Shown: positions 16,290 to 24,953 of the stretch, in pieces
Layout: each line of letters starts with the position of its first letter
Numbering within the stretch: position 1 is the first letter of the stretch
Source of the DNA: Saccharospirillum sp.
GTDB lineage: Bacteria; Pseudomonadota; Gammaproteobacteria; Pseudomonadales; Natronospirillaceae
Direction of reading: 5' to 3'
Assembly: GCA_018402545.1 (NCBI GenBank)
Contig: JAGYIL010000001.1
Location: 310,001-374,000 of the forward strand
Length of the DNA: 64,000 nucleotides
Program-made: the position numbers and the translations under genes
Notes under the pieces: generated by a model
Database searches by the model: none
Seen by the model: only the letters and a program-made list of their open reading frames with translations
What the model was told of the DNA's origin: nothing

Positions 16290-16336
16290 AAATATACTAT
16301 GGGCGCCGTTAAACAACCGAACAGGAAATTCTTTTG

Positions 16337-17461
16337 ATGTCTGCTGGTTCTATTGATACATCCGTTCTTTTTCAGCCCGTTGAACTGGGCTCTCTAACCC
16401 TTAAAAATCGCATTGTTATGGCCCCTATGACGCGCAATATGGCGCCCGAAGGCATTCCCGGCCAAGCCAATGCCGACTACTATCGTCGTCGCGCTGAAGC
16501 GGATGTCGGTCTGATTCTGTCGGAAGGTACGGTGATTAACCGGCCGGTGTCGCGCAACGAACCGAACATTCCTTTCTTTCACGGCGAACAAGCGCTGGCC
16601 GGCTGGAAAACGGTGATCGATGGCGTGCATCAGGCTGGCGGTCGCATGGGTCCGCAAATCTGGCATACCGGCACGGCGCCCAGCGGCAGCGGCTGGACGG
16701 CCGAGGGTGAGATGGAAAGCCCGTCCGGTCTGTTCGCTCCGGATAAGCCAGTTGGCAAAGCCATGACCGATGCTGATATCGCTGACACCATCGACGCCTT
16801 TACTCAAGCCGCAGTAGATGCCAAACGTCTGGGTTTTGATGTGGTTGAAGTGCACGGCGCTCATGGTTACCTGATCGACCAGTTTTTCTGGGCAGGTACC
16901 AATCAGCGGACCGACCGTTGGGGTGGCGACACGGTGTTGGCACGTGCCAACTTTGGTGTTGAAGTCATTAAATCGATCCGCCAGGCGGTGGGCCCCGACT
17001 TCCCCTTGTTGTTGCGATTGAGCCAGTGGAAACAGCAGGACTACAGCGCCAGGCTGGCGCAGTCACCGGCGGAAATGGAAGCATGGCTCGGGGTTCTGGC
17101 CGATGCGGGAGTGGATGCCTTCCATTGCTCGCAACGCCGTTTCTGGGAAGCCGAATTTCCTGAGGTGGATGGTGAAAACGGATTGAACTTTGCGGGTTGG
17201 GCGAAAAAACTGACCGGCAAAACCACCATCAGCGTTGGTTCGGTCGGCCTTGATGGCGATTTCTTCTCTGCCTTTGGCGGCCACAGTTCACAGCGCACGG
17301 AGCTGGACCAATTGGTGCAGCGCCTGGAGCGCAAAGAGTTTGATCTGATCGCCGTCGGGCGGGCCTTGTTGGGTGATCCCAACTGGGCGCAGAAAGTGAA
17401 GCGTGGCGCCAGCGATGAGCTGACCGATTTTAATCCAGCGCAACTGGCTGAGCTGGTCTGA
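16337..17461 (+). CDS. NADH:flavin oxidoreductase, Old Yellow Enzyme family
   Basis: A 374-residue FMN enzyme of the OYE family. Landmarks are the opening LFQPVELGSLTLKNRIVMAPMTRN, the substrate and flavin region GPQIWHTGTAPSG, the block VVEVHGAHGYLIDQFF with the family HGAHGYL motif, TNQRTDRWGGD, and the phosphate-binding end FDLIAVGRALLGDPNW. Such enzymes reduce activated C=C bonds and nitro compounds with NAD(P)H. ATG 16337 is used; TTG 16334 is an alternative with better spacing from AGGAA. Divergent HxlR regulation is likely. It converges on the AraC gene, with palindrome copy 8 between. Confidence 0.93.
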   Translation: MSAGSIDTSVLFQPVELGSLTLKNRIVMAPMTRNMAPEGIPGQANADYYRRRAEADVGLILSEGTVINRPVSRNEPNIPFFHGEQALAGWKTVIDGVHQAGGRMGPQIWHTGTAPSGSGWTAEGEMESPSGLFAPDKPVGKAMTDADIADTIDAFTQAAVDAKRLGFDVVEVHGAHGYLIDQFFWAGTNQRTDRWGGDTVLARANFGVEVIKSIRQAVGPDFPLLLRLSQWKQQDYSARLAQSPAEMEAWLGVLADAGVDAFHCSQRRFWEAEFPEVDGENGLNFAGWAKKLTGKTTISVGSVGLDGDFFSAFGGHSSQRTELDQLVQRLERKEFDLIAVGRALLGDPNWAQKVKRGASDELTDFNPAQLAELV

Positions 17462-17537
17462 TCTGACCAACACTCACTGTACCGGTGTTCAGCAGCGGCT
17501 GACACCGGTTTCAGCCCGACCCGTCGTCAGCACCTTT

Positions 17538-17612
17538 GAGATACCTACCCTAGAGGGCTATCAGGAACTAGCTTTAGATAGCTTTCACTAATAAATTTGT
17601 GTTGGATGTCCC
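17538..17612 (+). repeat. 75-bp oriented palindrome, copy 8
   Basis: GAGATACCTAC at 17538-17548, CTATCA after 9 nt, AGATAG after the 12-nt loop, a right spacer CTTTCACTAATAAATTTGT close to copies 7 and 9, and right end GTTGGATGTCCC. The outer arms have drifted together: CCTAC and GTTGG are no longer complementary at every position. Confidence 0.8.
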
Positions 17613-17653
17613 GTCAGCACGGCATTCGGCATGCAGAAATACCGGTCAACCGG

Positions 17654-18589
17654 TCAATCTGTCGTCTGTTCATCTTGCTTGTGTTCGCGTCCGGCCATTT
17701 GAGCCTTTCGCCACTGACCCGGTGTCTTCCTGTAGTGCTTCCTGAACTGCCGAATGAAATGCGTCACGTCCTTCCACCCAACTTGTTCGGCGATCTCCGC
17801 CACGGGCATTCGAGTGTGCAGCAAACGGGCGCTGGCTTGCTGCAGCCGATTGGCGGTTATCCACTGCCCTACACTGGCACCGGTGGCCTTTTTGACACGG
17901 TCGGTCACGTAGGCAGGGCTTCGATGCACGGCGACCGCCACGTCAGTTAGACTCAGTGATTCGCGGCAATGTTGCTGCACATAGTCCAGCACCCGCTCGA
18001 CCAAACTATCACTTTTGCGATGACCGGGCTTCATGACATCCGAAAGCTCGGCCATGATCAGACTCAGTAGGCTGCATTGCCGATCCAGTTGGGCTGCTGA
18101 CAGGCTCTGCCCCAGACGATCAATTTCCTCGAAATAAGTTCTCAGTATCGGCCGTCGAAGCTCTGGTATCGCCACGGCGGGAAAAGCACCCAACTTAACC
18201 GACGAGAACGGAGCCAACTGCGGATCGTTGCCGGTCCAGCCCAGACAATGCGGGCAGAAGGACAGATGCCATAATTCCAGGTTTCGTCCGGTCAGTAACC
18301 GGTGCGGTGCCCCCGCCGGGATCACGATCATCGTGCCGGCCCCCAGCGACAAGATGTCGCCTTGCTCTATCGATAGCTCACCGGACAACAGAAAAGAGAT
18401 AACGTGCTCAGCGTGATGAGCCTGATTGTGCGGTTCCAGCTCCGGAATCCGGTAACGAGCCACCGTCAATGGCGGATTAAGTTCCAAGGATCGACCTCCA
18501 TCAGGTAGCACGGCTCCGCAAAGCATTGCAATATCGAAAGATTCGCCGATTATTACCGAAGGCGCCCTCTCCCGCAATGCACCCGCCAC
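17654..18589 (-). CDS. AraC-family transcriptional regulator with cupin N-domain
   Basis: A protein of up to 311 residues. The N-terminal half reads as a cupin sensor (LEPHNQAHHAEHVISFLLSG, then GAGTMIVIPAGAPHRLL). The C-terminal 100 residues are a double helix-turn-helix of the AraC type (SLTDVAVAVHRSPAYVTDRV and MPVAEIAEQVGWKDVTHFIR, closing RKTPGQWRK). The start is uncertain: GTG 18589 gives the longest form and ATG 18526 a shorter one that still contains the cupin. It is divergent from a methyltransferase gene it may control. The effector is unknown. Confidence 0.88.
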   Translation of the reverse strand: MAGALRERAPSVIIGESFDIAMLCGAVLPDGGRSLELNPPLTVARYRIPELEPHNQAHHAEHVISFLLSGELSIEQGDILSLGAGTMIVIPAGAPHRLLTGRNLELWHLSFCPHCLGWTGNDPQLAPFSSVKLGAFPAVAIPELRRPILRTYFEEIDRLGQSLSAAQLDRQCSLLSLIMAELSDVMKPGHRKSDSLVERVLDYVQQHCRESLSLTDVAVAVHRSPAYVTDRVKKATGASVGQWITANRLQQASARLLHTRMPVAEIAEQVGWKDVTHFIRQFRKHYRKTPGQWRKAQMAGREHKQDEQTTD

Positions 18590-18627
18590 CGTTAAGCTAT
18601 TGCCACACTCAAAGCGGAATCAATCGG

Positions 18628-19230
18628 ATGACACACACAGAGCCAACCGGCCAATGGACAGAAGAAACCGCACAATGGTACGCCGACAACTACGGAAACT
18701 GGCCGACGACTCGTATGCCGCTGGATGCGGTAGAGTGGCGCGGTGAAGAAACGGTGGTTGATCTGGGATGCGGGACGGGTAACAGTCTGCGCTACCTGGC
18801 GACTCTGTGCCCTACTGGTCGATTGGTCGGTATCGAGCCCACTCCGGCCATGCTGGCGATTGCCCGCCACCAAACCGATGATGCGGGGCTGTCGGACCGC
18901 ATTGACTTGCAAGCCGGGGCTGCCGAGTCTATTCCGGCACCTGACAACAGTGTCGATACTGTTCTAGCGTTCAGCACCTACCTTCACTGGCAAGACATCG
19001 ATTCCAGCTTGGTGGAGATCGCCCGAGTGCTCAAACCGGGCGGGCGTTTGTTGCTGTCGGAAGAGCCAGAGAACCTGAACATGCACAATACTACCCTGGC
19101 CGAGATCGAGTCTCGCTTGAGTCGAGCTGGGTTGTCTGTGGTGACAACTCAACAACTGAATGACGCCTCCGTGGTATGCGAGCTGATCATCGCGAAATAC
19201 CTTGACCCTGTGACTAAAGCGGACACGTGA
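18628..19230 (+). CDS. Class I SAM-dependent methyltransferase
   Basis: A 200-residue methyltransferase of the Methyltransf_11 type: motif I VVDLGCGTGNSLRYL, acidic loop LVGIEPTPAMLAIA, motif II/III region VDTVLAFSTYLHW, and VLKPGGRLLLSEEPENLN. ATG 18628 is preferred over an in-frame start about 100 bp upstream because the domain begins right after it and the longer version would overlap the divergent AraC gene. The substrate is unknown. A weak 32-codon ORF and a hairpin follow. Confidence 0.82.
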   Translation: MTHTEPTGQWTEETAQWYADNYGNWPTTRMPLDAVEWRGEETVVDLGCGTGNSLRYLATLCPTGRLVGIEPTPAMLAIARHQTDDAGLSDRIDLQAGAAESIPAPDNSVDTVLAFSTYLHWQDIDSSLVEIARVLKPGGRLLLSEEPENLNMHNTTLAEIESRLSRAGLSVVTTQQLNDASVVCELIIAKYLDPVTKADT

Positions 19231-19250
19231 TATTGGAGTCAATCCAGGAA

Positions 19251-19349
19251 ATGAATATAGGCCTAAAACATATCATGCTGACGGTTCTGACGTTGGTTCC
19301 TATGCTTTTACTGTTTGTATTTGCGCCAGTTTATATTCGCAGCCTTTGA
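19251..19349 (+). CDS. Possible 32-residue single-span membrane peptide
   Basis: ATG 19251 to TGA 19347-19349 encodes a peptide that is almost one membrane helix (IMLTVLTLVPMLLLFVFAPV) followed by YIRSL. A CAGGA lies almost against the start codon, too close to be a good ribosome site. It could be a real small membrane protein co-transcribed with the methyltransferase 20 bp upstream, or chance. Confidence 0.25.
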   Translation: MNIGLKHIMLTVLTLVPMLLLFVFAPVYIRSL

Positions 19350-19385
19350 ATGAGAACTCGACGTAAGTGCTATCAAAGTTGCTTG

Positions 19386-19405
19386 CCGGGGCATCCGGGC
19401 CCCGG
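19386..19405 (+). terminator. Hairpin terminator candidate with adjacent repeat relic
   Basis: CCGGGGC/GCCCCGG (19386-19392/19399-19405) with a 6-nt loop, followed by TTGTT. It lies between converging genes and could stop rightward transcription. Just upstream GTGCTATCAAAG (about 19364-19375) looks like a core relic of the palindrome family. Confidence 0.45.
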
Positions 19406-19416
19406 TTGTTAGGCCG

Positions 19417-20256
19417 TCAATCAATGTCGACGGCCGTGCCGGCCACTACAATACCGCCCTCGGCCGGAACCGAGATCTGCAACTGACTCGGCCTGCCCAT
19501 GTCCTCGCCCTGGCGAATCAGGAACTGTGCTGGCACGTCAATTAACCCGGCATCGCGCAAGTAACCCCCTAATGCAGCGGCAGCAGCGCCCGTGGCTGGG
19601 TCTTCAATCACACCGCCCACTGGGAAGGGGTTGCGGGAGTGAAATAGGTCATCGCGCTCGCGGTAGACTAGCTGCAAGGTAGTGAGCCCTTCGCGAAGCA
19701 TCAGTGTTTTCAGGAGTTCAAAGTCATAGCTAAGCTGATTAAGCCTTGCCTGTGACTTTACGGCGAGTACCAGGTGCCATGCACCACCATAGGCAACGGC
19801 CGGTTTGATGGCAGGGTCCAGGTCTTCGGGAGACCAGTTCAGAAGGGTCAGTACTTCGCCTACCAGTTCTGCAGAAGCGAGGTTGTGGGCCGTTTCAACG
19901 GAGGTTAGTGCGGCTTGTAACTGGTTGTCTGCCGATTTCACCTGAACCATCACGGGGCCTACCGTTGTATTCAGCGTGTAGTGGCCCACTCCCGTGGTAC
20001 GACCCAGCACGATCGCCCCTGCGATGGTTGCGTGGCCGCAGAAGCTGACTTCGGCTAACGGGCTGAAGTAGCGGATCGTTCGGTTGTGCCCCTGGGAGGG
20101 CGCGATAAAAGCCGTTTCCGAGTAGCCGACCTCAGCCGCAATGCGTTGCATGGTGGCGGCGTCGGGTAGCGTTTCTCCTACCCAAACGCCAGCGGGGTTG
20201 CCGCCATTCGGGTCGGTTGTGAACGCGGTTAGGCGGAAGAGCTGATCATTCATCAT
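19417..20256 (-). CDS. PhzF-family isomerase/epimerase
   Basis: A 279-residue PhzF-fold protein. The opening AFTTDPNGGNPAGVWV and the catalytic region VGYSETAFI (with the conserved Glu) are visible, as are SPLAEVSFCGHATIAGA and the C-terminal GGVIEDPATGAAAAALGGYL that closes the second half-site. Family members catalyse proton shifts on small acids, such as phenazine precursor isomerisation, but most chromosomal homologues have unknown substrates and there is no phenazine cluster here. AGGAG lies six bases before ATG 20256. It is divergent from a LysR regulator that may control it. Confidence 0.9.
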   Translation of the reverse strand: MMNDQLFRLTAFTTDPNGGNPAGVWVGETLPDAATMQRIAAEVGYSETAFIAPSQGHNRTIRYFSPLAEVSFCGHATIAGAIVLGRTTGVGHYTLNTTVGPVMVQVKSADNQLQAALTSVETAHNLASAELVGEVLTLLNWSPEDLDPAIKPAVAYGGAWHLVLAVKSQARLNQLSYDFELLKTLMLREGLTTLQLVYRERDDLFHSRNPFPVGGVIEDPATGAAAAALGGYLRDAGLIDVPAQFLIRQGEDMGRPSQLQISVPAEGGIVVAGTAVDID

Positions 20257-20358
20257 GTCTGACTCCTGTGTATTGAATGGGAATAGCCCTCAGTCTGCCA
20301 TTAGAATAATTTATGGAAACCGCTTTATCGTAGCCCATAGGGATACTAGAATTTACCC

Positions 20359-21285
20359 ATGAACCCGGTTACCTTCCCTCCGTTAAATACGCTTCGTGCG
20401 TTTGAGTCTGCTGCGCGGCTGGGCAGCTTTGCCGCTGCTGCCGGGGAATTGAACCTCACGTCCGCAGCGATCAGCCATCGGATTAAGGAGTTGGAGGGGC
20501 GGATCGATGTGCCTCTGTTTGTGCGCTTGCCACGGGGCGTTCGGTTAACACCCGAAGGCCGGCTGTACTACGAGCGTCTGGCCAGCGTGTTCACCCAGAT
20601 CGAGCAAGCCACGCGAGACCTGAAACAGCCGAGTGCAGAGGGCCCGCTGGTGTTGTCGGCTCCCCATTCGTTCATTCAATACTGGCTGGCCCCCCGCCTG
20701 AGTCGTCTGTATGCCCGACACCCGGGTTTGCAGTTAACGTGCCGGGCAAACAGCGAATTGTTAAGTTTCCGGGAGAACCAGGCAGACATCGGCATTCGGT
20801 TTGGGGCTGGCCGTTACTCGGGCCTGCACTCAGAGCTGCTGATGAGTGAAACGATTACAGTGCTTGCGCCTACTGCATTGCTGGGCCGGCTAACCGATAC
20901 GCGCCCCGCAGCTGTGCTCGGTTCCCAGTTATTGTTGGAAGATGACAGTGTGTTGCCTTCCGAGCCCTGGAGCTTCTGGCAAACCTGGTTTCAGGAAGCG
21001 GGCATCGAGTTAACAACCTCGCATCCCAGGCTGCGTTTCTCAGACAGCAGTTTGGCCCTGACAGCCTGTGCCGATAACCTGGGGCTGAGCATCGGCCGGA
21101 GGTCCCTCGCCAGTCAATTGCTGCGCGACAATAAAGTCATGCCAATCATGCCCTGGAGAAGCCACGAATTTGCGTACTATCTGGTTTGCAGCCCTTCAGA
21201 GGTGGATAACCCGCGCCTTCTGGTGTTCAGGCAGTGGCTGCTTGAGGAAATCGACCTTTATGAGAATTCGCTTGTACGGGATTGA
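20359..21285 (+). CDS. LysR-family transcriptional regulator, GcvA-like
   Basis: A 308-residue LTTR. The N-terminal winged helix reads PPLNTLRAFESAARLGSFAAAAGELNLTSAAISHRIKELEG, the form typical of the GcvA/AmpR subgroup. The effector domain begins near residue 90 (PLVLSAPHSFIQYWLAPRL). It is divergent from phzF with a 102-bp shared promoter region and probably regulates it; the ligand is unknown. The next 426 bp hold only repeat material. Confidence 0.9.
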   Translation: MNPVTFPPLNTLRAFESAARLGSFAAAAGELNLTSAAISHRIKELEGRIDVPLFVRLPRGVRLTPEGRLYYERLASVFTQIEQATRDLKQPSAEGPLVLSAPHSFIQYWLAPRLSRLYARHPGLQLTCRANSELLSFRENQADIGIRFGAGRYSGLHSELLMSETITVLAPTALLGRLTDTRPAAVLGSQLLLEDDSVLPSEPWSFWQTWFQEAGIELTTSHPRLRFSDSSLALTACADNLGLSIGRRSLASQLLRDNKVMPIMPWRSHEFAYYLVCSPSEVDNPRLLVFRQWLLEEIDLYENSLVRD

Positions 21286-21711
21286 TCAGATAGGAGCTAA
21301 TACTACTAGGTTGTATTAATGCTAGTGGGTTGGGTGTCTTGGTAATTGTTGGTAATTTGGCAAAACCAGTTTGGCGCATTGAAGCCGTTTGGTCAGGGCG
21401 TCCGTCCCATCATCAATCATAGCGGGTAGCAGGAAAAATCCAATCAGAGTTTTCAAACATCTCGAAGCGAGCAGTAAGTATTTGGAAGTAAGGCGGGAAA
21501 ATAACTGAATAGCTTAGAAATCGGGATTTTCAGCCACGGCCCCTGCGGGAGACACTCGCATTAGTTGGCTATCAAGGTTTATATTTCGATAGCTCTCACG
21601 AATAAATTTGTGGTGAATTTCCCGGCGGCGTCTTTCATTTGAGAGAACACTGAATTGGGTGTGCCAACTGGTATGGGGCTATCATGATGGGAGCATTCCG
21701 ATAATGCGCAT
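21286..21711. other. Repeat-rich gap: right-arm relic, companion motif, copy 9
   Basis: No gene was found. Directly after the LysR stop there is a decayed right arm (to GGGTTGGGTGTCTTGG, about 21326-21341). The companion motif follows at 21399-21473 (CATAGCGGGTAGCAGGAAAA, then TTTTCAAACATCTCGAAGCG). Palindrome copy 9 lies at 21549-21623. The region is a pile-up of family pieces between converging genes. Confidence 0.55.
21549..21623 (+). repeat. 75-bp oriented palindrome, copy 9
   Basis: GAGACACTCGC, 9-nt spacer with ATTAGTTGG, CTATCA, 12-nt loop, CGATAG, right spacer CTCTCACGAATAAATTTGT, and a decayed right end GGTGAATTTCCC. The interior is close to copies 7 and 8. Confidence 0.8.
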
Positions 21712-22251
21712 TCAACGCTGAGCTCCAAATACCTGAGTCCAGTACCGTTGAAAATCGGCTGCCTCGTTATCCGCTCTGCTCACGCCGAAATGTTCAAATT
21801 GGTCATTCATGATGTTTTTGCAGTGGCCTTCACTTTCTAACCAGTCTTCCATGACGTCTGTCACTGTACGTTGCCCGGCTGCGATGTTTTCGCCGATCGT
21901 GCTCCAGTCATACTCAGTCGCATTAACCCGGTCTTCAAGTTTTAGGCCATCAGAACCTGTATGGCTGTGGAAGTTGTTGGTAGCCATGTCCTGGCTGTGT
22001 CGCTCTGCGGCTGAACTCAGGTCACACTGGTAGTTCAGGGCAGGCGCAGCAGGGAAGCCGGTATCGCCACAGGTTCGCGAGTTCGCACGAGCGGCATTTA
22101 CCTGGTCCAGCATGTCGGCCTGGTAGGCATCGACATCGCAGCCGTTCAGGGTTTGTCCGGTACTGTTTGTTTCGGAACCTTCGGGTTGACAGCCCACCAG
22201 AGCGGTGACTAGGGTAAGGGTGGTGAGGGTGTGGAATACACCTTTAGCCAT
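21712..22251 (-). CDS. CAP/SCP domain lipoprotein
   Basis: A 179-residue protein. ATG 22251 gives a type II signal peptide (MAKGVFHTLTTLTLVTALVGC, lipobox LVGC). The mature part is a CAP domain: DMLDQVNAARANSRTCGD, ALNYQCDLSSAAERHSQDMA, the metal-binding FHSHTGSDG, STIGENIAAGQ, and the C-terminal HCKNIMNDQFEHFGVSR. The likely zinc ligands (His in SHTG, Glu in GENI, His in GHCKN) are present. Bacterial CAP proteins are extracytoplasmic with mostly unknown roles. Four cysteines suggest disulphides. Confidence 0.87.
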   Translation of the reverse strand: MAKGVFHTLTTLTLVTALVGCQPEGSETNSTGQTLNGCDVDAYQADMLDQVNAARANSRTCGDTGFPAAPALNYQCDLSSAAERHSQDMATNNFHSHTGSDGLKLEDRVNATEYDWSTIGENIAAGQRTVTDVMEDWLESEGHCKNIMNDQFEHFGVSRADNEAADFQRYWTQVFGAQR

Positions 22252-22317
22252 GGTAGTGTCCGGATTTGGCAACAATGAGAATCTAGTATGCCATAAGCCA
22301 GGCGCTGTTGACGCTCT

Positions 22318-22480
22318 TGAAACATCCACTTTAGTCGGCTATCAAGATTAGTGTGGTAGTCGCTTGAACTATGATGCAGTAGTGGATGTACTGGTCGCTC
22401 GCTCTTCAATGGAGGGTCAACAGGGCAATCATCATTGCCGGTAGTTTTGATTAGTGCATTTTGAGATGGGTGTCTCGCTT
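22318..22480 (+). repeat. Palindrome family, copy 10, split or composite
   Basis: A left arm TGAAACATCCAC-N9-CTATCA lies at about 22318-22343. A right arm matching copies 2 and 5 (TTTTGATTAGTGCATTTTGA then GATGGGTGTCTC) ends at about 22478. About 90 bp separate them, including AGTGGATGT at 22381-22389, which could close a separate diverged palindrome. Either an insertion split one copy or two copies are fused. The gap 22252-22597 is a divergent promoter region. Confidence 0.6.
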
Positions 22481-22538
22481 GGCTGGGAAGTTAGTCTGGT
22501 GTTTGTCCGGTCTGCATTTTAAATCTCTTGCTTTAATT

Positions 22539-22565
22539 TAAATGTTCGAGTGTCAGAGCCGATAG
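22539..22565 (+). promoter_or_regulatory. Sigma-28 (FliA)-type promoter of the chemoreceptor gene
   Basis: TAAATGTT (22539-22546), exactly 11 nt, then GCCGATAG (22558-22565), against the consensus TAAAGTTT-N11-GCCGATAA. It lies 32 bp before the start codon. Sigma-28 control of chemoreceptor genes is well established. Confidence 0.65.
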
Positions 22566-22597
22566 TAGCCAACAAAAATTAACAAAACGAGAACATC

Positions 22598-24832
22598 ATG
22601 ACCCTGAAGAAGCGCCTGCTCATTACTCTACTACTTGTTGGGTTGGTGCCAGCTCTAGCCATGACCTTTTTCAATGCTGAAGTCAGCCGACAGAGTCTCA
22701 GGGAGCAGGCGCTATCCAGGCTAGCCATTGCGGCCAACACGAAAAGAGATGCTGTCGAGCATTATCTGGAAACCATTCAGGGGCAACTCCGCGCAATGGC
22801 GTCTCACCGGGGCACCCAGATGGCCGTGGAAGCGTTCGACCAGACGTTTGATGACTTTGCCCGGGAGGGCGATGTTGATTTGCTGGAAATGCGGAAGCAG
22901 CTTACAGAACACTATCAAAAGAACTTTTTACCGAATCTGAACGCCAATGGGGGGCCGGGGCTTCCTGCGTCCGACTATCTGGAATCACTGAACAGCAATA
23001 GTCTGGCACTTCAGTTTGAATACATCGTTCGGAACCCGAACCCGGTTGGTGAAAAAGACACGCTTATGGCGGCCGGCGGCTCTCAGAGTTACAACTCTGT
23101 GCATGAGCAGTGGCACCCGTCTTTCAAGGAGTTCTTAGACCGGTTTGGCTTTTACGACGTATTTCTGATTGACGACGAGACCGGGCACATTATGTATTCC
23201 GTGTTCAAGGAAGTGGATTTCGCAACCTCTCTGAACGATGGCCCTTACGCGGATACCGGGCTAGCAGTGGCCTTCAGGCAGGCGCTGTCGGACCAGGAAA
23301 GTACCGCCCCCCAATTTATTGACTTCACGCGATACTCACCTTCTTACAATGCTCCTGCCGGGTTCATCGCGACCCCGGTTTTTGCAGAGGGTAAACGAGT
23401 GGGTGTGCTGGCATTTCAGTTTCCGATCGACCGTCTCAATGCCATTATGCAGGAACGGGAAGGCATGGGTGAGACGGGCGAGACCTACATCGTTGGGGAA
23501 GATATGCTGATGCGTTCGGATTCCTTTCTGGACCCTGATAACCTGAGTGTGAATGCATCATTTGCCAACCCTGAAACGGGTCGGGTTGATACGGCGGCAG
23601 TACGAGAGGCCCTGGCCGGGAGCTCTGGCGAATCAGTTATTGAAGACTATCGCGGGCAGCCAGTGTTTTCGGCATACCGCCCTATCAAAGTGGCCGGCCT
23701 GAACTGGGCGCTGATGGCCGAAGTAGACCAGAATGAAGCTCTGGCTCCGGTCCGGGCGCTTTGGTTAATGGCTGCCATCGCCATTGGAGTTGTGATTCTC
23801 TCTGTCATGGTTGTCGCTATCTGGACCGCCAACCGGATTCTGAAGCCGCTAGGTAAAGACCCGGTCGATCTCCAGAAGCTAGCCGAACAGATAGCGTTGG
23901 GGAACCTTGTCATTCAGAGTGATGGGTCGGAAAAGAGCATCGGCGTGTACGGTTCCATGCTTGTCATGGCTGCCAATCTAAAAGAGGTTATTCTCAAGAT
24001 TGAGGATGCTTCCCAACGTCAGGCCAGTGCTTCTGAAGAGTTGGCGGGTACCACCTCGCAAACGTTAGATAACGTGAACAAGCAGTCGGAGCAGACCGAA
24101 CAAATGGCGTCTGCCATTGAAGAGATGTCGGTGGCGATCAGCCAGGTCTCACAGAGTACCCTGGCGTCTGCCGAGGCTGCACGGCGCACCGACAAATCGG
24201 TCACCCTGAGTGCTACGGAAGTTGAGACTTCGGTTACAGATACGCAAGCGATGGCACAGGAGCTGAAGGAAGCCGAAGCGGGTATTGATGAACTCCGGCA
24301 GAATATGGAATCCATCACTGCGATTCTGGACACGATTAAATCCATTGCCGACCAGACCAATCTTTTGGCTCTGAACGCGGCAATCGAAGCAGCCAGGGCC
24401 GGTGAGCAGGGCCGCGGGTTTGCTGTTGTGGCGGACGAAGTCCGGAGCCTGGCCCAGAATACCCAGCAGGCTACCGATCAGATCAGTCATTCGATTAAAA
24501 CCCTGGTTAGTTCGTCAGAACGGGCTTCAGAGGTTGTCACCCGATGCAGCAGCCGTGCCACCGCAATATCCGGGCGCTCCAACGACATTGTGGTGCAGCT
24601 TCGTGAAGCCGTTAACGAAGTGGCCAAAATGTCGGGCATGGCCGAGCAGATTGCCACGGCTTCGGAAGAACAGTCTGCTACCGCCGAGGAAGTCACACGT
24701 AATGTGACTGCCATATCAGAGAAATCTATCGAGACCAAACAGGCTATGGCTCAGATATCCACCGCGAGTGGAGAGCTGGCAGAATTGTCGCATCAGTTGA
24801 AAGATCTGGTGGCCCGGTTCCGGGTTACCTAA
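22598..24832 (+). CDS. Methyl-accepting chemotaxis protein with large periplasmic sensor
   Basis: A 744-residue transmembrane chemoreceptor. A first membrane helix lies at about residues 9-27, then a periplasmic domain of about 350 residues of the double-Cache size class, then a second helix at about residues 387-410. A HAMP-like linker and a long signalling hairpin follow, with its conserved tip [20 protein letters not shown] at about residue 583. Methylation-type Glu/Gln/Ser-rich helices flank the tip. The ligand is unknown. It carries a sigma-28-like promoter, as does the PAS chemoreceptor at 52.6 kb, so both probably belong to the flagellar regulon. No che genes lie in the window. Confidence 0.92.
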   Translation: MTLKKRLLITLLLVGLVPALAMTFFNAEVSRQSLREQALSRLAIAANTKRDAVEHYLETIQGQLRAMASHRGTQMAVEAFDQTFDDFAREGDVDLLEMRKQLTEHYQKNFLPNLNANGGPGLPASDYLESLNSNSLALQFEYIVRNPNPVGEKDTLMAAGGSQSYNSVHEQWHPSFKEFLDRFGFYDVFLIDDETGHIMYSVFKEVDFATSLNDGPYADTGLAVAFRQALSDQESTAPQFIDFTRYSPSYNAPAGFIATPVFAEGKRVGVLAFQFPIDRLNAIMQEREGMGETGETYIVGEDMLMRSDSFLDPDNLSVNASFANPETGRVDTAAVREALAGSSGESVIEDYRGQPVFSAYRPIKVAGLNWALMAEVDQNEALAPVRALWLMAAIAIGVVILSVMVVAIWTANRILKPLGKDPVDLQKLAEQIALGNLVIQSDGSEKSIGVYGSMLVMAANLKEVILKIEDASQRQASASEELAGTTSQTLDNVNKQSEQTEQMASAIEEMSVAISQVSQSTLASAEAARRTDKSVTLSATEVETSVTDTQAMAQELKEAEAGIDELRQNMESITAILDTIKSIADQTNLLALNAAIEAARAGEQGRGFAVVADEVRSLAQNTQQATDQISHSIKTLVSSSERASEVVTRCSSRATAISGRSNDIVVQLREAVNEVAKMSGMAEQIATASEEQSATAEEVTRNVTAISEKSIETKQAMAQISTASGELAELSHQLKDLVARFRVT

Positions 24833-24878
24833 ATTCAGCTTCCTCCGTGGCAGCTGGATGAGAGGGGATATCACTGTC

Positions 24879-24953
24879 GAGAAACCCACAAAAGACCACT
24901 ATCAAGAACAGGCTACCGATAACCTGTACTAGCTCATTGTGGTGGGTTCCTCA
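24879..24953 (+). repeat. 75-bp oriented palindrome, copy 11
   Basis: GAGAAACCCAC, 9-nt spacer, CTATCA, 12-nt loop, CGATAA, 18- to 19-nt right spacer, GGTGGGTTCCTC. Both outer arms carry matching changes (AACCCAC and GTGGGTT), so pairing was kept. The right end overlaps the stop codon of the converging LysR gene at 24951. Confidence 0.85.

Noticed and set aside
4205-24953. The palindromes as simple bidirectional terminators
   Set aside because: About half lie between converging genes, but others (5243, 10802, 22318) lie in divergent promoter regions, and none has a consistent T-run.
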